Shown: positions 45,436 through 55,445 of the stretch, in pieces
How positions within the stretch are numbered: position 1 is the stretch's first letter
Layout: each line of letters starts with the position of its first letter
NCBI RefSeq assembly: GCF_900116225.1
Contig: NZ_FOZZ01000003.1
Span: 186,001 to 250,000, forward strand
From: Sphingobacterium wenxiniae
GTDB taxonomy: Bacteria > Bacteroidota > Bacteroidia > Sphingobacteriales > Sphingobacteriaceae
Reading direction: 5' to 3'
Length of the DNA stretch: 64,000 nucleotides
Translations under genes and position numbers: made by a program
The notes under the pieces: model-generated
Database searches by the model: none
What the model saw: the letters and a program-made list of their open reading frames with translations, nothing else
What the model was told of the DNA's origin: nothing

Positions 45436-45598
45436 TAAATGGAGCACATAAAAAGTTGACTGTTTTTACATACACGTTGTAGTAAAAAAACTACAAACAT
45501 AAACTATAAAAAAGCCTATAGGCTGTAGCGTTTTAAAATTTTAGTCGTTTGAGATAATATTTAGCACTATCTTTATATACATTTTGTAAACAATAACT
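45436..45598 (+). other. Intergenic region after uvrA
   Basis: Contains GTTGTAGT/ACTACAAC-type hairpin (about 45475-45497) and the palindrome AGCCTATAGGCT (45512-45523). Either may end uvrA transcription, though T-tracts are poor. Confidence 0.35.
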
Positions 45599-45787
45599 AT
45601 GGAAAAAGTTCTATCCTATATTCAAAGTATGCCAACAGCTGTACGTTCAGCCTATCTTAGTATACTCATGTTCTTAGTAGCTATAGCACTTATTTTCATA
45701 GTAGAATATAATTTATACGAGACCCCGCCAATAAGTATAAAATCATATCACACAACTGAAATGGAACATTTCACGGTGTACAATTAA
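45599..45787 (+). CDS. Small single-pass membrane protein, hypothetical
   Basis: A 62-residue protein with one transmembrane helix (about 19-36, AYLSILMFLVAIALIFIV) and a short polar tail. No family recognised. It is flanked by its own spacer and a clear terminator (45851-45885), which supports it being an expressed gene. Confidence 0.55.
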   Translation: MEKVLSYIQSMPTAVRSAYLSILMFLVAIALIFIVEYNLYETPPISIKSYHTTEMEHFTVYN

Positions 45788-45850
45788 TTTTTTGGCATAA
45801 TGCTTGTATTATATTAGGCTTCATAATTTAGGTTAATAATTGGTTTTAGA

Positions 45851-45885
45851 AAGGTTCTCAATCTCCCCGATTGAGAGCCTTTTTC
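45851..45885 (+). terminator. Intrinsic terminator
   Basis: AAGGTTCTCAATC pairs with GATTGAGAGCCTT (one G-U), followed by TTTTTC. A canonical rho-independent terminator after the small membrane protein. Confidence 0.8.
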
Positions 45886-45941
45886 TTTATCGCATAATAC
45901 AAACTAATTCCCTATATTTATCACAACATATCCTTTTATAA

Positions 45942-46439
45942 ATGAAAAAATATCACTACTCCGATGGGACCAACAGCTTTGGGCCATTCAGCATAGAGGA
46001 GTTAGCACACAAAGGGCTGACGCCAGACACCTTTGTGTGGGAAGCGGGTTTTCCTAATTGGGTTAAAGCAAAAGAAGTTCCTGAACTTGCTTCGCTATTC
46101 GCTCACACCGACCTCGCAAATCCGGCTCCCTACTATACGAATCCATATTCCAACGCCCCTTCATTACCAAATGCACAACCACCAAAGAACTATCTTATAG
46201 AGACTATCATTACCACCATCTTTTGTTGTCTCCCTTTAGGCATTGTTTCCATTGTCTACGCTTCGCGAGTGGAAAAGAAATTCTATTCCGGCGATACTAT
46301 TGGGGCAGAGAATGATTCTGCCAATGCTAAAAAATGGTTATGGATCAATGTAGGTGTTACCATTGCATTGTATATTTTACAATTCATTTTCTTCGGAACA
46401 GCAATATTTATGGCTTTATTGGAGGGAGGAAGCTATTAA
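45942..46439 (+). CDS. GYF_2 domain and CD225/dispanin-like membrane protein
   Basis: A 165-residue protein with an N-terminal GYF_2/DUF4339 domain (about 1-50: YHYSDGTNSFGPFSIEEL, FVWEAGFPNWVKA). A proline-rich linker leads to two transmembrane helices (about 87-110 and 138-160) of CD225/dispanin type, separated by the SAN AKKW block. Such proteins are common in Bacteroidota; function unknown. It is coupled to a DUF2752 gene. Confidence 0.82.
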   Translation: MKKYHYSDGTNSFGPFSIEELAHKGLTPDTFVWEAGFPNWVKAKEVPELASLFAHTDLANPAPYYTNPYSNAPSLPNAQPPKNYLIETIITTIFCCLPLGIVSIVYASRVEKKFYSGDTIGAENDSANAKKWLWINVGVTIALYILQFIFFGTAIFMALLEGGSY

Positions 46440-46833
46440 GCATATAGCCACGAATAAATATAAAAACATTTGGGTCAGCTGTGCTGTTGTGGTAGGGGTT
46501 GGTATACTATATATATACCGCAACTTCAACCCTATGGAGCACACCTGGTTTCCGAAATGCCCCCTAAAAGTCTGCACAGGATTGGACTGTGCCGGTTGTG
46601 GCTCTCAGCGTGCTATACATTACCTACTGAATGGTGAATTTCAAGAAGCCTTTCATCAGAATGCTTTGCTTATCCCTGCCATTCCATATATTGCACTTGG
46701 CTTAGGTTTTCGCCTTATAAAGCACCCAACCGCAAAACAACTAAAATGGCGGAAAATCCTTTTCGGAGATTCCGCCATTAAGATATTTGGCTCTGTATTC
46801 CTAATCTATTCCGTTATCCGGAATATACACTAA
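46354..46833 (+). CDS. DUF2752 membrane protein
   Basis: The conserved part is FPKCPLKVCTGLDCAGCGSQRA, i.e. PxCxxK...TGxxCxGCGxxRA, which defines DUF2752, followed by two hydrophobic helices. Small membrane proteins of this family are of unknown function and often lie beside CD225/GYF_2 proteins, as here. The start is unclear: GTG 46354 lies in an 86-bp overlap with the previous gene, and no ATG/GTG/TTG exists near the expected start at about 46,430-46,445, so an ATT start or a longer coupled start is possible. Confidence 0.75.
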   Translation: MLPLHCIFYNSFSSEQQYLWLYWREEAIKHIATNKYKNIWVSCAVVVGVGILYIYRNFNPMEHTWFPKCPLKVCTGLDCAGCGSQRAIHYLLNGEFQEAFHQNALLIPAIPYIALGLGFRLIKHPTAKQLKWRKILFGDSAIKIFGSVFLIYSVIRNIH

Positions 46834-46835
46834 TT

Positions 46836-49800
46836 TTATTGCCATCCCCCTCCCAGGGCTTTGTAGATAACAATCTCATTCAGAAGTTCCTCTTTCTGTA
46901 TTTCTACCTTATCCAGAGCCGCTGTTACAGCATCTTTTTGAGCAGTGATAATTTCCAGATACGAGATCCGACCGGCAATAAACAATTCATTTGCAGCATC
47001 GACAGCACCTTTCAATGCTTCGACCTGTTCACTGATATAATGCTCTCTTTGCTGAATATGTTCTTGGGTTTTAACGGCATTGGACACTTCGTTATACGCA
47101 TTTAATACCCTTTTTTCATATTCTAAAAAATTCAGCCCATACATAGCCTTAAATGTATCATACTGACTCTTTAAATGCCGTTGATTGAGGATGGGGGCAG
47201 TTAATCCTCCCAGCAGACCGTAAGTCAATGACTTATCGAAATCAACCAATTTATTAAAGCTAAAGGTCTGAAGACCAACATAAGGAGAAAGAACGACAGA
47301 AGGCAAGAAAGAAGCACGCGCAGCTTTAACATCCTGCTCTGCGCTTATTAACTGAAAAGAAGCCTGTCGGATATCCGGTCTCGCAGCCAGCATCTGGAAT
47401 GGCGCTCCTACATCAAGTTTTGCAAACAGCCTTTGGTCGGCAAAGCTCAGGGAATCACGTTCAATTGGCCCATTAAACCGGCCAGCCAAATAGTTTATAT
47501 GATGCTCTAAGACAGTTATTTCTTGCTTCATCCTTTCACGCTCAGCCCTAGAGCTGGCAAGAAAGGCCTTAAACTGTTGTACGGCTAGTTGCGAAGTACG
47601 TCCGGCTTCTTTCTGGAGCTCAGTGATTTCCAATGCCTGTTCATTTAGACGAATATTATCATCAAAAACTTTAATCTTAGCATCTAAACTCAACAGCTCG
47701 TAATATGCAGAAGCTATATTTGTTATGATTTCAGTTTCTACCAATCGGCGAGCCTCGTTCTCAGCAAGTAAGTTTTGAAAGGCCGCCTGTTTTTGACTAC
47801 GGATTTTACCCCACAGATCTAATTCCCAAGATGCGCGTACACCAACAAAATAGTCAGGGACAGCAGGCTCAGGAATTTTTTCATCATCCTTCAGATTTTC
47901 AGAAAAGTTGGAATCATAATTTCCAATACCCGCCTCTGTATAAAATCCATATTTGCGCAATCCAGCCTCTGCGGCCGCATCCAAGCTTGGTAAAAGCGCG
48001 GCTTTTCGTTGTCTGAAACTGGCTTGGGCAATTTCTATTCGCTGAATAGCCTGCTGAATATCATAATTATGAACCAGGGCAGAGTCGATAAGCTCCTTCA
48101 GTTTCAGATCGGTAAAAACTTCCTTCCAAGGTCGATAAGCTATACTCATCGTGTCAGCCTCTTGTATAGCACTATCTTTTGCAAACTGTTCTGGAAGTGC
48201 TTTATGCTCATTTTTATCTAATTTCTTGGGCACACTACAAGATGCCAAAAACGCCACTATCACTAAAACAGTCACCGCAGCAGGAATAGCTTTCTTTTTC
48301 CCTTTCTTACCTTTGGAGAAAAGGACGAACAGTCCTGGAATAAGGATAACACCAAACAATGTACCGATAAGCATCCCTCCTACTGATGCCGTACCAATAG
48401 TTCTATTTCCTATTGCTCCGGCACCACTCGCCATCATAAGTGGAATTAATCCGGCAATAATCGCAAAAGAGGTCATCAAAATAGGCCGCAGACGTACATA
48501 AGCCCCTTCAATGGCCGCCTCCCAGACACCCATCCCCTGTTTCTGTTTCAATACTGCATACTCCACGATAAGAATAGCATTCTTACCTAATAAACCAATC
48601 AACATGACTAAGGCTACCTGTGCATAAATATCATTTTCTAACCCCAACAATTTGAGGAAAAGGAAAGAACCAAATATCCCCGGAGGAATACCCAAAATAA
48701 CAGGGAGAGGTAACAGGAAGCTTTCGTATTGGGCGGATAATAAAAGGTAAACAAACACCAAACACAATGCAAAAATATACACGGCCTGATTTCCCGAAAT
48801 TACCTGCTCACGAGTCATTCCCGCCCATTCAATCACATATCCTTGAGGTAGCTCTGCGGCCAATTTCTGCACAGTCTCGATGGCTTGTCCTGTACTATAT
48901 CCTGGAGCGGGTTGACCATTAATCATGGCAGAGGTAAACATATTATACCGCGTTATCTGCTCCGGTCCATAAATACGTTTCATTTGTATGAATGAAGAAT
49001 AAGGTACCATCTCACCATCTTTCGTTTTGACGAATAAATTTAATACATCCTCCGGTCTTTGACGATAATGTGGTTCGGCTTGCACCATCACTTTATACAT
49101 CTGACCATAACGAATAAAGTTGGTAGCGTAGAAACTTCCCATCAATGTCTGCAGCGTATTCATAGCGTTTTCTACCGAAATACCCTTTTTTGCTGCCATG
49201 TCGTAATCGATCTCCAGCATATATTGCGGGAAGCTCACATCGAAGCTTGACGATGCATCTTCAATAGCTTCGGAACTATTCAGATCCGCGATGAATTGCT
49301 CAACGACTTCAGCGGTTTTGTTCAAATCTTCATTTCCGCTTCTATCCAATAGACGAAGCTCAAAGCCGGCAGCATTACCGAAACCCGGCACTGTTGGTGG
49401 AGGAAAGAATTCGATTTCAGCATCGGCAATATGTGCCGTCTTTTCTCGCAACACTTTCATAATATCGTCTACAGTCTCATCTCTATCTTCCCAACCTTTG
49501 AGGTTAATCATTCCCATACCATAAGATGCTCCGGACACTTCCGTCAAAAGACTATATCCAGCAAGAGTAGAAACCGTTTCTACGGATTCCAAGCTGCGGG
49601 AGATTTCATCCACTTCATTCAACACACTTTCGGTACGGTCTACCGTTGCACCGGGAGGCGTAGTCACATTGACATAAATCATCCCCTGATCTTCGGTAGG
49701 GATAAATCCAGATGGCAATACACTACTCGCTCCCCAAGTCAGGACAAAGAAGCCAGCCAACATCGCAAGCGTTACCATGCGACGTCCTGCAATCTTCGTC

Positions 49801-51401
49801 AGCAAATTGCGATAGCTATTTGCTGTCTTGTTATAAGAGTTATTGAACTTTCTAAAAAACTTATCCAGCCAATTGTTGGTTTCTTTTTTATCATGCGGTG
49901 AGCGCAATATAATCGCACACAATGCCGGTGTCAACGTAAGCGCATTGATACCCGAGATAACAATCGCTGCAGCCAGTGTCAAAGAGAACTGTCGATAAAA
50001 TATCCCGACTGGTCCCGAAAGGAAAGCCACAGGCACGAACACGGCGGACATCACCAATGTGATAGCAATAACAGCAGAACCAACTTCCTTCATAGCTGCA
50101 AGCGTAGCTTCCATTGGAGGAAGATGCTCATCTTCCATCTTTGCATAGACGGCCTCTACCACCACAATACCATTATCCACCACGATACCAATCGCTAGTA
50201 CCAATGCAAACAAGGTTAATAGGTTAATAGAGAATCCCATCATCAACATAAAGAAAAGTGCGCCAATTAAACTCACCGGAACGGCAAGAATCGGAATAAT
50301 CGTTGCACGAAAATCTTGAAGGAAAATAAATACAACTAAGAATACCAAAATAAATGCCTCTATCAAGGTCTTCACGACACTGGAAATAGATGCATCCAAG
50401 AAACGGGACACATCATAACCCATCGTGTAGGTCATGCCCGGAGGGAAGGTCGCTTCTTTTAATTCTGCCATACGATCCTTCACGCGTTGGATAACTTCCT
50501 GTGCATTTGATCCCGGAAGTTGTTTCATCATAATAGAAGCGGAAGGGCGGCCATCTGTTTTTGATGACATTTCATACTCCAACGAGCCAAATTCCACATC
50601 AGCCACATCTCTAATACGGATAATCGATCCATCGGCATTCGCCCGAATCGGTACATTGGCATATTCATCAGGCTCGGAGAACTTACCTGGATAACGCAAC
50701 ACATATTGCTGCATATTGATGGTCTTATCAGAACCTATTCCCGTCTGTCCGGGAGCCGCTTCAATATTCTGCCGACGCAAAGACTCAATCACTTCATCCG
50801 TGGAAATCTGATAGGCCGCTAAACGGTCAGGTCTTAGCCAGACACGCATCGCATAATCACGCATACCCATGATCTGCGCAAACCCCACGCCTTCGATACG
50901 CTTCAATTCCTTCAGGATATTAATATCCGTAAAATTGTAGATAAAGCGCTCGTCGGCAGTTTCATCGGTGGTAAAGATATTAAGGTACATCAACATACTG
51001 TTGACCTCTTTCTCTGTGGTAACGCCAGCACGGATAACTTCTTCGGGCAACTCGTCCAGAACCGTAGTTACCCTGTTTTGTACGTTCACCGCCGCAATAT
51101 CCGGGTCGACGCCGACTTTAAAGGCCACCTGAATAAGCGTTGTTCCGTTGTTGGTCGTCACAGTATTCATAGAGGTCATTCCTGCTACACCATTGATGGC
51201 ACGCTCTAAAGGAATGGCTACGGCATTGGTACTTACTTCGGCATTGGCTCCGGTATAGTTCGCCGTAACAACCACGGATGGCGGAACAATATCCGGAAAC
51301 TGTGTAATCGGTAATGTGAATAGCGCCAGCAATCCCAAAAGCGTGATAAATAAGGATATCACCAAGGAGAGTACTGGCCTTTTTATATAGGTTTCAAACA
51401 T
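46836..51401 (-). CDS. RND efflux pump fused to a TolC/OprM-type outer-membrane factor
   Basis: A 1521-residue fusion. Residues 1-1035 are a complete HAE1/AcrB-type RND pump (12 transmembrane helices, two large periplasmic loops). In helix 4, IGIVVDNGIVVVE has one aspartate where AcrB has an Asp-Asp pair. After a cytoplasmic KGKKGKKK stretch comes the hydrophobic segment TVLVIVAFLASC with a lipobox at C1055. The following 467 residues are a full NodT/OprM-like factor (EVFTDLKLKELIDSALVHNYD, FLPSVVLSPYVG, SYLEIITAQ). Topology fits cleavage by signal peptidase II at C1055, releasing a lipidated factor, or use as a fusion. The membrane-fusion gene lies directly upstream. Confidence 0.93.
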   Translation of the reverse strand: MFETYIKRPVLSLVISLFITLLGLLALFTLPITQFPDIVPPSVVVTANYTGANAEVSTNAVAIPLERAINGVAGMTSMNTVTTNNGTTLIQVAFKVGVDPDIAAVNVQNRVTTVLDELPEEVIRAGVTTEKEVNSMLMYLNIFTTDETADERFIYNFTDINILKELKRIEGVGFAQIMGMRDYAMRVWLRPDRLAAYQISTDEVIESLRRQNIEAAPGQTGIGSDKTINMQQYVLRYPGKFSEPDEYANVPIRANADGSIIRIRDVADVEFGSLEYEMSSKTDGRPSASIMMKQLPGSNAQEVIQRVKDRMAELKEATFPPGMTYTMGYDVSRFLDASISSVVKTLIEAFILVFLVVFIFLQDFRATIIPILAVPVSLIGALFFMLMMGFSINLLTLFALVLAIGIVVDNGIVVVEAVYAKMEDEHLPPMEATLAAMKEVGSAVIAITLVMSAVFVPVAFLSGPVGIFYRQFSLTLAAAIVISGINALTLTPALCAIILRSPHDKKETNNWLDKFFRKFNNSYNKTANSYRNLLTKIAGRRMVTLAMLAGFFVLTWGASSVLPSGFIPTEDQGMIYVNVTTPPGATVDRTESVLNEVDEISRSLESVETVSTLAGYSLLTEVSGASYGMGMINLKGWEDRDETVDDIMKVLREKTAHIADAEIEFFPPPTVPGFGNAAGFELRLLDRSGNEDLNKTAEVVEQFIADLNSSEAIEDASSSFDVSFPQYMLEIDYDMAAKKGISVENAMNTLQTLMGSFYATNFIRYGQMYKVMVQAEPHYRQRPEDVLNLFVKTKDGEMVPYSSFIQMKRIYGPEQITRYNMFTSAMINGQPAPGYSTGQAIETVQKLAAELPQGYVIEWAGMTREQVISGNQAVYIFALCLVFVYLLLSAQYESFLLPLPVILGIPPGIFGSFLFLKLLGLENDIYAQVALVMLIGLLGKNAILIVEYAVLKQKQGMGVWEAAIEGAYVRLRPILMTSFAIIAGLIPLMMASGAGAIGNRTIGTASVGGMLIGTLFGVILIPGLFVLFSKGKKGKKKAIPAAVTVLVIVAFLASCSVPKKLDKNEHKALPEQFAKDSAIQEADTMSIAYRPWKEVFTDLKLKELIDSALVHNYDIQQAIQRIEIAQASFRQRKAALLPSLDAAAEAGLRKYGFYTEAGIGNYDSNFSENLKDDEKIPEPAVPDYFVGVRASWELDLWGKIRSQKQAAFQNLLAENEARRLVETEIITNIASAYYELLSLDAKIKVFDDNIRLNEQALEITELQKEAGRTSQLAVQQFKAFLASSRAERERMKQEITVLEHHINYLAGRFNGPIERDSLSFADQRLFAKLDVGAPFQMLAARPDIRQASFQLISAEQDVKAARASFLPSVVLSPYVGLQTFSFNKLVDFDKSLTYGLLGGLTAPILNQRHLKSQYDTFKAMYGLNFLEYEKRVLNAYNEVSNAVKTQEHIQQREHYISEQVEALKGAVDAANELFIAGRISYLEIITAQKDAVTAALDKVEIQKEELLNEIVIYKALGGGWQ

Positions 51402-51436
51402 GAACTTTCTTCTAAAATATTGTTATAGTCAATCTA

Positions 51437-52549
51437 TTATTTAGGATCTACAGCCTCCACTTTCATTCCATTGCGTAGCCCTTGAACACCTTCAAATACA
51501 ATTTTCTGGTCATCTTCCAGACCACCTTCAACAATATAGTAATGGCCTACCCGTTGTCCTGCCTCAAAAGGTATCATTTCCACAGTTTGATCATCATTCA
51601 ACACATATACATAGGTTTTATCCTGAATTTCAAATACAGATTTCTGATGTACAAAACGGGTATCTCCTGTAGAGATAGGTACGGCAATTTTTCCAGACGC
51701 ACCATGTTTCAGCAAACCTTCCGCATTGGGAAATTTTGCACGAAGAGATATCGAGCCAGTGTTCGGTTCGAACTCACTTTCCACAATCTGTGCAATACCT
51801 GTGTGTGGGTATTCCTGCCCATTCGCTAAAATAAGTTTCACACTTTTCTTAAAGTTGTTGCTGCTAAAATTAGAATCACTGGCGAGATCTAAGTATTCTC
51901 CCTCTGATATATCAAAATACACGTTCAATGCCTGTAGATCCGAGATATTGGTAATCAACGCACCTTCCTCCAACAGTGAACCTTCTTTTAGCAAAATACG
52001 GTCTATACGTCCGTTGAATGGAGCACGTATAAGGGTTTGACCAAGTTTCGTCCGAGCTTGGTTCAGAACAGCTTTCGCCTCTTCGATTTTAGATAAAGCG
52101 GCTTTGTGTTGTACGGAAATTAAATCTTGCTCCGTTTGTGACACAATATTTTTCTCTACCAATTTTTTGGTTCTCTCCTTTTCCAACTCCACCTTCTTCG
52201 CTTCAGCAATGGCAATATTCAACAGCGCTTCTGCCCGTGCATAATCGGCTTTATATTCTTCATCATTTAGCTTGAAAAGTACTTGCCCGGCCTTCACCAT
52301 ACCGCCTTCATCGATATAGATTTTTTCAAGAAAACCACTCAGTCTCGAACGAATTTCAACATTTTTAGTCGCCTGAATATCGGCGATATATTCTTTATAG
52401 ATGGTTGTATCCATCACCGTAAGCCCAACGACAGGAACCTTACGGATTATTTCGGATTTATTGTCCGTGTTCTCTGTACTCTTCACAGTACAGCTACCTA
52501 CTAACAAAGCCAATCCCATCAATGGGAATAACAATGAAACTGTTTTCAT
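51437..52549 (-). CDS. Membrane-fusion lipoprotein of the RND efflux system
   Basis: A 370-residue AcrA-type adaptor lipoprotein (Cys20 in LLVGSCTV). It has the lipoyl/barrel-sandwich halves (VEIRSRLSGFLEKIYIDEGG and APFNGRIDRILLKEGS) around an alpha-hairpin (about 105-165), then beta-barrel and membrane-proximal domains. It is 35 bp upstream of the pump-factor fusion, so the three functions of a tripartite pump are encoded in two genes. No regulator is adjacent. Confidence 0.93.
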   Translation of the reverse strand: MKTVSLLFPLMGLALLVGSCTVKSTENTDNKSEIIRKVPVVGLTVMDTTIYKEYIADIQATKNVEIRSRLSGFLEKIYIDEGGMVKAGQVLFKLNDEEYKADYARAEALLNIAIAEAKKVELEKERTKKLVEKNIVSQTEQDLISVQHKAALSKIEEAKAVLNQARTKLGQTLIRAPFNGRIDRILLKEGSLLEEGALITNISDLQALNVYFDISEGEYLDLASDSNFSSNNFKKSVKLILANGQEYPHTGIAQIVESEFEPNTGSISLRAKFPNAEGLLKHGASGKIAVPISTGDTRFVHQKSVFEIQDKTYVYVLNDDQTVEMIPFEAGQRVGHYYIVEGGLEDDQKIVFEGVQGLRNGMKVEAVDPK

Positions 52550-52682
52550 GTAAACGTTATGTTTGTAATAAAAATGATTAAATACAATAACACATATTAT
52601 CCTCCAAAAGTTGGGTATATATGTAGTTTCTTTATGGACAAAGGTGTCCTAAGAATTGGGAAACTCTTAGGAATATAAAGAA

Positions 52683-53054
52683 TTAGAAAGGTTTTAAACG
52701 ATAAAGATGGGAGTAGTAGTCCGGGATAATCTGACGTTTTTTTCCATCGTAAACAGGATGCTTACGAACTTTCAATAGTGGCCTGATCGCGAACAGAAGT
52801 CCCAGAACAAGCACAAACAACGGCATCAGATAGTATTGGTGTTGGATGGAACGATATTCTTCGTAAAGGATTTCTACGTCCTCGGCTTCTTTATCAATAG
52901 GGATATCCAGAACATCATCCAGTACAAATTCTAAAATCGATTCACCGTTAAGAATGGAGTCATCATGTGCCATAGAAGTATTAGCCCCTGCTTCGTAAGC
53001 AAGGATATTGATGTAGCATAGAAGCACAAAATAATGAACCAGTTTCTGCAGCAT
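52683..53054 (-). CDS. Small membrane protein, hypothetical
   Basis: About 123 residues with an N-terminal hydrophobic signal-like segment (about 4-22), an acidic middle (LEFVLDDVLDIPIDKEAEDVE) and one transmembrane helix (about 78-96, LMPLFVLVLGLLFAI), then a basic cytoplasmic tail. No family recognised. It lies between the efflux operon and groEL, beside a strong bidirectional terminator. Confidence 0.55.
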   Translation of the reverse strand: MLQKLVHYFVLLCYINILAYEAGANTSMAHDDSILNGESILEFVLDDVLDIPIDKEAEDVEILYEEYRSIQHQYYLMPLFVLVLGLLFAIRPLLKVRKHPVYDGKKRQIIPDYYSHLYRLKPF

Positions 53055-53117
53055 GATGCAGGGCAAAAATACTGAAGAGACTTATACCTGTCAATACTGA
53101 TTTGTAAAAAAGGTGTT

Positions 53118-53161
53118 AAAATAAAAGCGGCTTCCAAAATTTTGGAAGCCGCTTTTATTTT
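53118..53161. terminator. Perfect 22-bp-arm bidirectional terminator
   Basis: AAAATAAAAGCGGCTTCC... pairs with its exact inverse over 22 bp (53118-53139 and 53140-53161) with A/T tracts on both sides. It ends groEL transcription on the minus strand. Confidence 0.9.
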
Positions 53162-53175
53162 ATGAATATGGCTGA

Positions 53176-54813
53176 TTACATCATACCTGGCATACCGCCG
53201 CCCATTGGAGGGGCACCAGCACCTGCAGGATTTTCTTCAACCTCATCTGCCAATACACATTCTGTAGTCAACAACATAGAAGCTACAGACGCTGCATTTT
53301 CCAAAGCTACACGAGATACTTTAGTCGGATCAATCACACCTGCACCAATTAAGTTTTCGTAAACATCTGTACGTGCATTGTACCCGAAATCTGCCGCACC
53401 TTCTTTCACTTTCTGAACAACTACAGCACCTTCGATACCAGCGTTGTTACAGATTTGGCGAAGGGGCTCTTCGATAGCACGTTTGATGATTTCCACACCG
53501 ATAGTTTCATCTTCATTCGCACCTTTAAGGTTAGCTAATGCCTCTGTAGCACGAATGAAGGCTACACCACCACCGGCAACGATACCTTCTTCAACTGCTG
53601 CACGGGTAGCGTGCAATGCATCATCAACACGGTCTTTTTTCTCTTTCATCTCTACTTCAGTAGTCGCACCTACATAAAGTACAGCCACACCGCCTGACAA
53701 TTTAGCTAAGCGCTCTTGCAATTTCTCACGATCGTAGTCCGAAGTAGTTGTTTCGATTTGGGAACGGATTTGTGCAACGCGTGCTTTGATATCATCCGCA
53801 TTACCTGCACCGTTGATAATCGTTGTGTTATCTTTGTCAACAACAACCTTCTCTGCCTGACCTAAGTAAGAAAGGTCTGCATTTTCCAATTTGTAACCCC
53901 TTTCTTCAGAGATAACAGTACCACCAGTCAGGATAGCAATATCTTCCAACATCGCTTTACGACGGTCACCGAAACCTGGTGCTTTCACAGCTGCCACTTT
54001 CAAAGAACCGCGGATTTTGTTCACTACCAAAGTAGCTAAAGCTTCACCATCTAAATCCTCAGCGATAATCAACAAAGGTTTACCTGTTTGTACTTGTTTT
54101 TCCAAAATAGGCAACAATTCTTTCATGTTGCTGATTTTCTTGTCGTAGATCAAAATGTAAGGGCTTTCTAATTCCGCCTCCATTTTGTCAGAGTTTGTCA
54201 CAAAATATGGTGACAAGTAACCACGGTCAAACTGCATACCTTCAACTGTTTTAACTTCAGTTTCAGTACCTTTTGCCTCTTCTACCGTGATAACACCGTC
54301 ATTACCTACTTTTTCCATAGCTTCTGCAATCAATGAACCGATTACATCGTCGTTGTTAGCAGAGATAGTCGCTACTTGTTTGATTTTATTGTTATCAGAA
54401 CCAACTTGTTGAGATTGTGATTGCAAATTTGCCACAACAGCTGCAACAGCTTTGTCGATACCGCGTTTCAAATCCATTGGGTTAGCACCTGCAGCTACCG
54501 ATTTCAAACCCGGAGCTACGATAGCTTGTGCAAGAACGGTCGCAGTAGTTGTACCATCACCAGCTTGGTCAGCAGTTTTAGAAGCAACTTCTTTTACCAT
54601 TTGCGCACCCATGTTTTCCAAAGCATCTTTCAATTCGATTTCTTTGGCTACGGTCACACCATCTTTAGTGATAGCAGGTGAACCAAATTTTTTCTCGATG
54701 ATTACGTTACGGCCTTTAGGTCCTAAAGTTACTTTTACCGCATTTGCTAAAGTGTCCACACCTTTTTTCAGTGCGTCACGTGCTTCTACATTATATCTTA
54801 CTTGTTTTGCCAT
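53176..54813 (-). CDS. groEL: Chaperonin GroEL
   Basis: A 545-residue 60-kDa chaperonin, full length. Start at [39 protein letters not shown] and a C-terminal GGMPGMM tail are typical. It folds proteins with GroES. It is separated from groES by a 121-bp spacer that carries a short interspersed repeat. Confidence 0.98.
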   Translation of the reverse strand: MAKQVRYNVEARDALKKGVDTLANAVKVTLGPKGRNVIIEKKFGSPAITKDGVTVAKEIELKDALENMGAQMVKEVASKTADQAGDGTTTATVLAQAIVAPGLKSVAAGANPMDLKRGIDKAVAAVVANLQSQSQQVGSDNNKIKQVATISANNDDVIGSLIAEAMEKVGNDGVITVEEAKGTETEVKTVEGMQFDRGYLSPYFVTNSDKMEAELESPYILIYDKKISNMKELLPILEKQVQTGKPLLIIAEDLDGEALATLVVNKIRGSLKVAAVKAPGFGDRRKAMLEDIAILTGGTVISEERGYKLENADLSYLGQAEKVVVDKDNTTIINGAGNADDIKARVAQIRSQIETTTSDYDREKLQERLAKLSGGVAVLYVGATTEVEMKEKKDRVDDALHATRAAVEEGIVAGGGVAFIRATEALANLKGANEDETIGVEIIKRAIEEPLRQICNNAGIEGAVVVQKVKEGAADFGYNARTDVYENLIGAGVIDPTKVSRVALENAASVASMLLTTECVLADEVEENPAGAGAPPMGGGMPGMM

Positions 54814-54817
54814 TTTG

Positions 54818-54930
54818 TTAGTATTGAGATTTGAGTATCGTGTATTGAGACCTGTTTGGCTCAACACTCAATTTATATTTTATAATCTTAAATTCATACA
54901 TCGCAATACGCATATCGCATATCGCTATAC
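54818..54930. repeat. Short interspersed GTATTGAG repeat, groES-groEL spacer
   Basis: Repeated TATTGAG and GAGTATCG words next to the groEL start, and GCAATACGCATATCG words at the other side, partly inverse to them. The same word family fills the spacers at 58661-58755 and 62536-62600. It looks like a degenerate, dispersed inverted-repeat family. Confidence 0.55.
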
Positions 54931-54934
54931 TTTT

Positions 54935-55210
54935 TTACAACACTGCGTAGATATCCGATTCACGCATGATTAAATATTCTTTACCCTCGTAAGTGATTTC
55001 TGTACCGGCATATTTACCGTACAATACTTTGTCACCCACTTTTACAGTAAGGGGTTCTTCTGGTTTACCTGTACCTACTGCTACGATCGTTCCTTGAGAA
55101 GGTTTTTCTTTGGCTGTATCTGGAATGTAGATACCTGATGCTGTTTTTTCTTCTGCTGGAGCCGCCTCTACGACAACTCTGTCTCCGATAGGTTTAATAC
55201 TTAATGCCAT
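54935..55210 (-). CDS. groES: Co-chaperonin GroES
   Basis: A 91-residue GroES, full length, with [19 protein letters not shown] and the mobile loop ending before [12 protein letters not shown]. Partner of GroEL. Its promoter is probably the exact -7 box at 55281-55288. Confidence 0.98.
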   Translation of the reverse strand: MALSIKPIGDRVVVEAAPAEEKTASGIYIPDTAKEKPSQGTIVAVGTGKPEEPLTVKVGDKVLYGKYAGTEITYEGKEYLIMRESDIYAVL

Positions 55211-55280
55211 AATTATTTAGTTTTTTATGTTTTTACGTAATATTTTTATTTATCTATCCCTCATTCAGCACCAATTATGC

Positions 55281-55288
55281 CAAAGGTA
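55281..55288 (-). promoter_or_regulatory. -7 promoter box of groES-groEL
   Basis: On the minus strand this reads TACCTTTG, an exact TAnnTTTG match, about 70 bp before groES. No TTG is seen 17-23 bp upstream, and no CIRCE-like 9-bp inverted repeat was recognised in the leader. Confidence 0.45.
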
Positions 55289-55400
55289 AAAAAGCCTTTT
55301 TTCTTGCCATTTTTTCACCAACACTATTTAAAAATTGACAGTCTGCATCTTTTTTTGTGCCATCCTGTCACATTCGGCAACCATATACCCACACATAAAA

Positions 55401-55424
55401 AAAGCCCCGCAATGGCGGAGCTTT
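55401..55424 (-). terminator. Intrinsic terminator of the secG operon
   Basis: On the minus strand AAAGCTCCGC pairs with GCGGGGCTTT and is followed by TTTTTTATG. Canonical rho-independent terminator 22 bp after secG. Confidence 0.8.
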
Positions 55425-55445
55425 CCTCTATTTCTTACACAACTC

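Noticed and set aside
54452..54973. 173-residue plus-strand frame opposite groEL
   Set aside because: Antisense shadow of a highly conserved gene.
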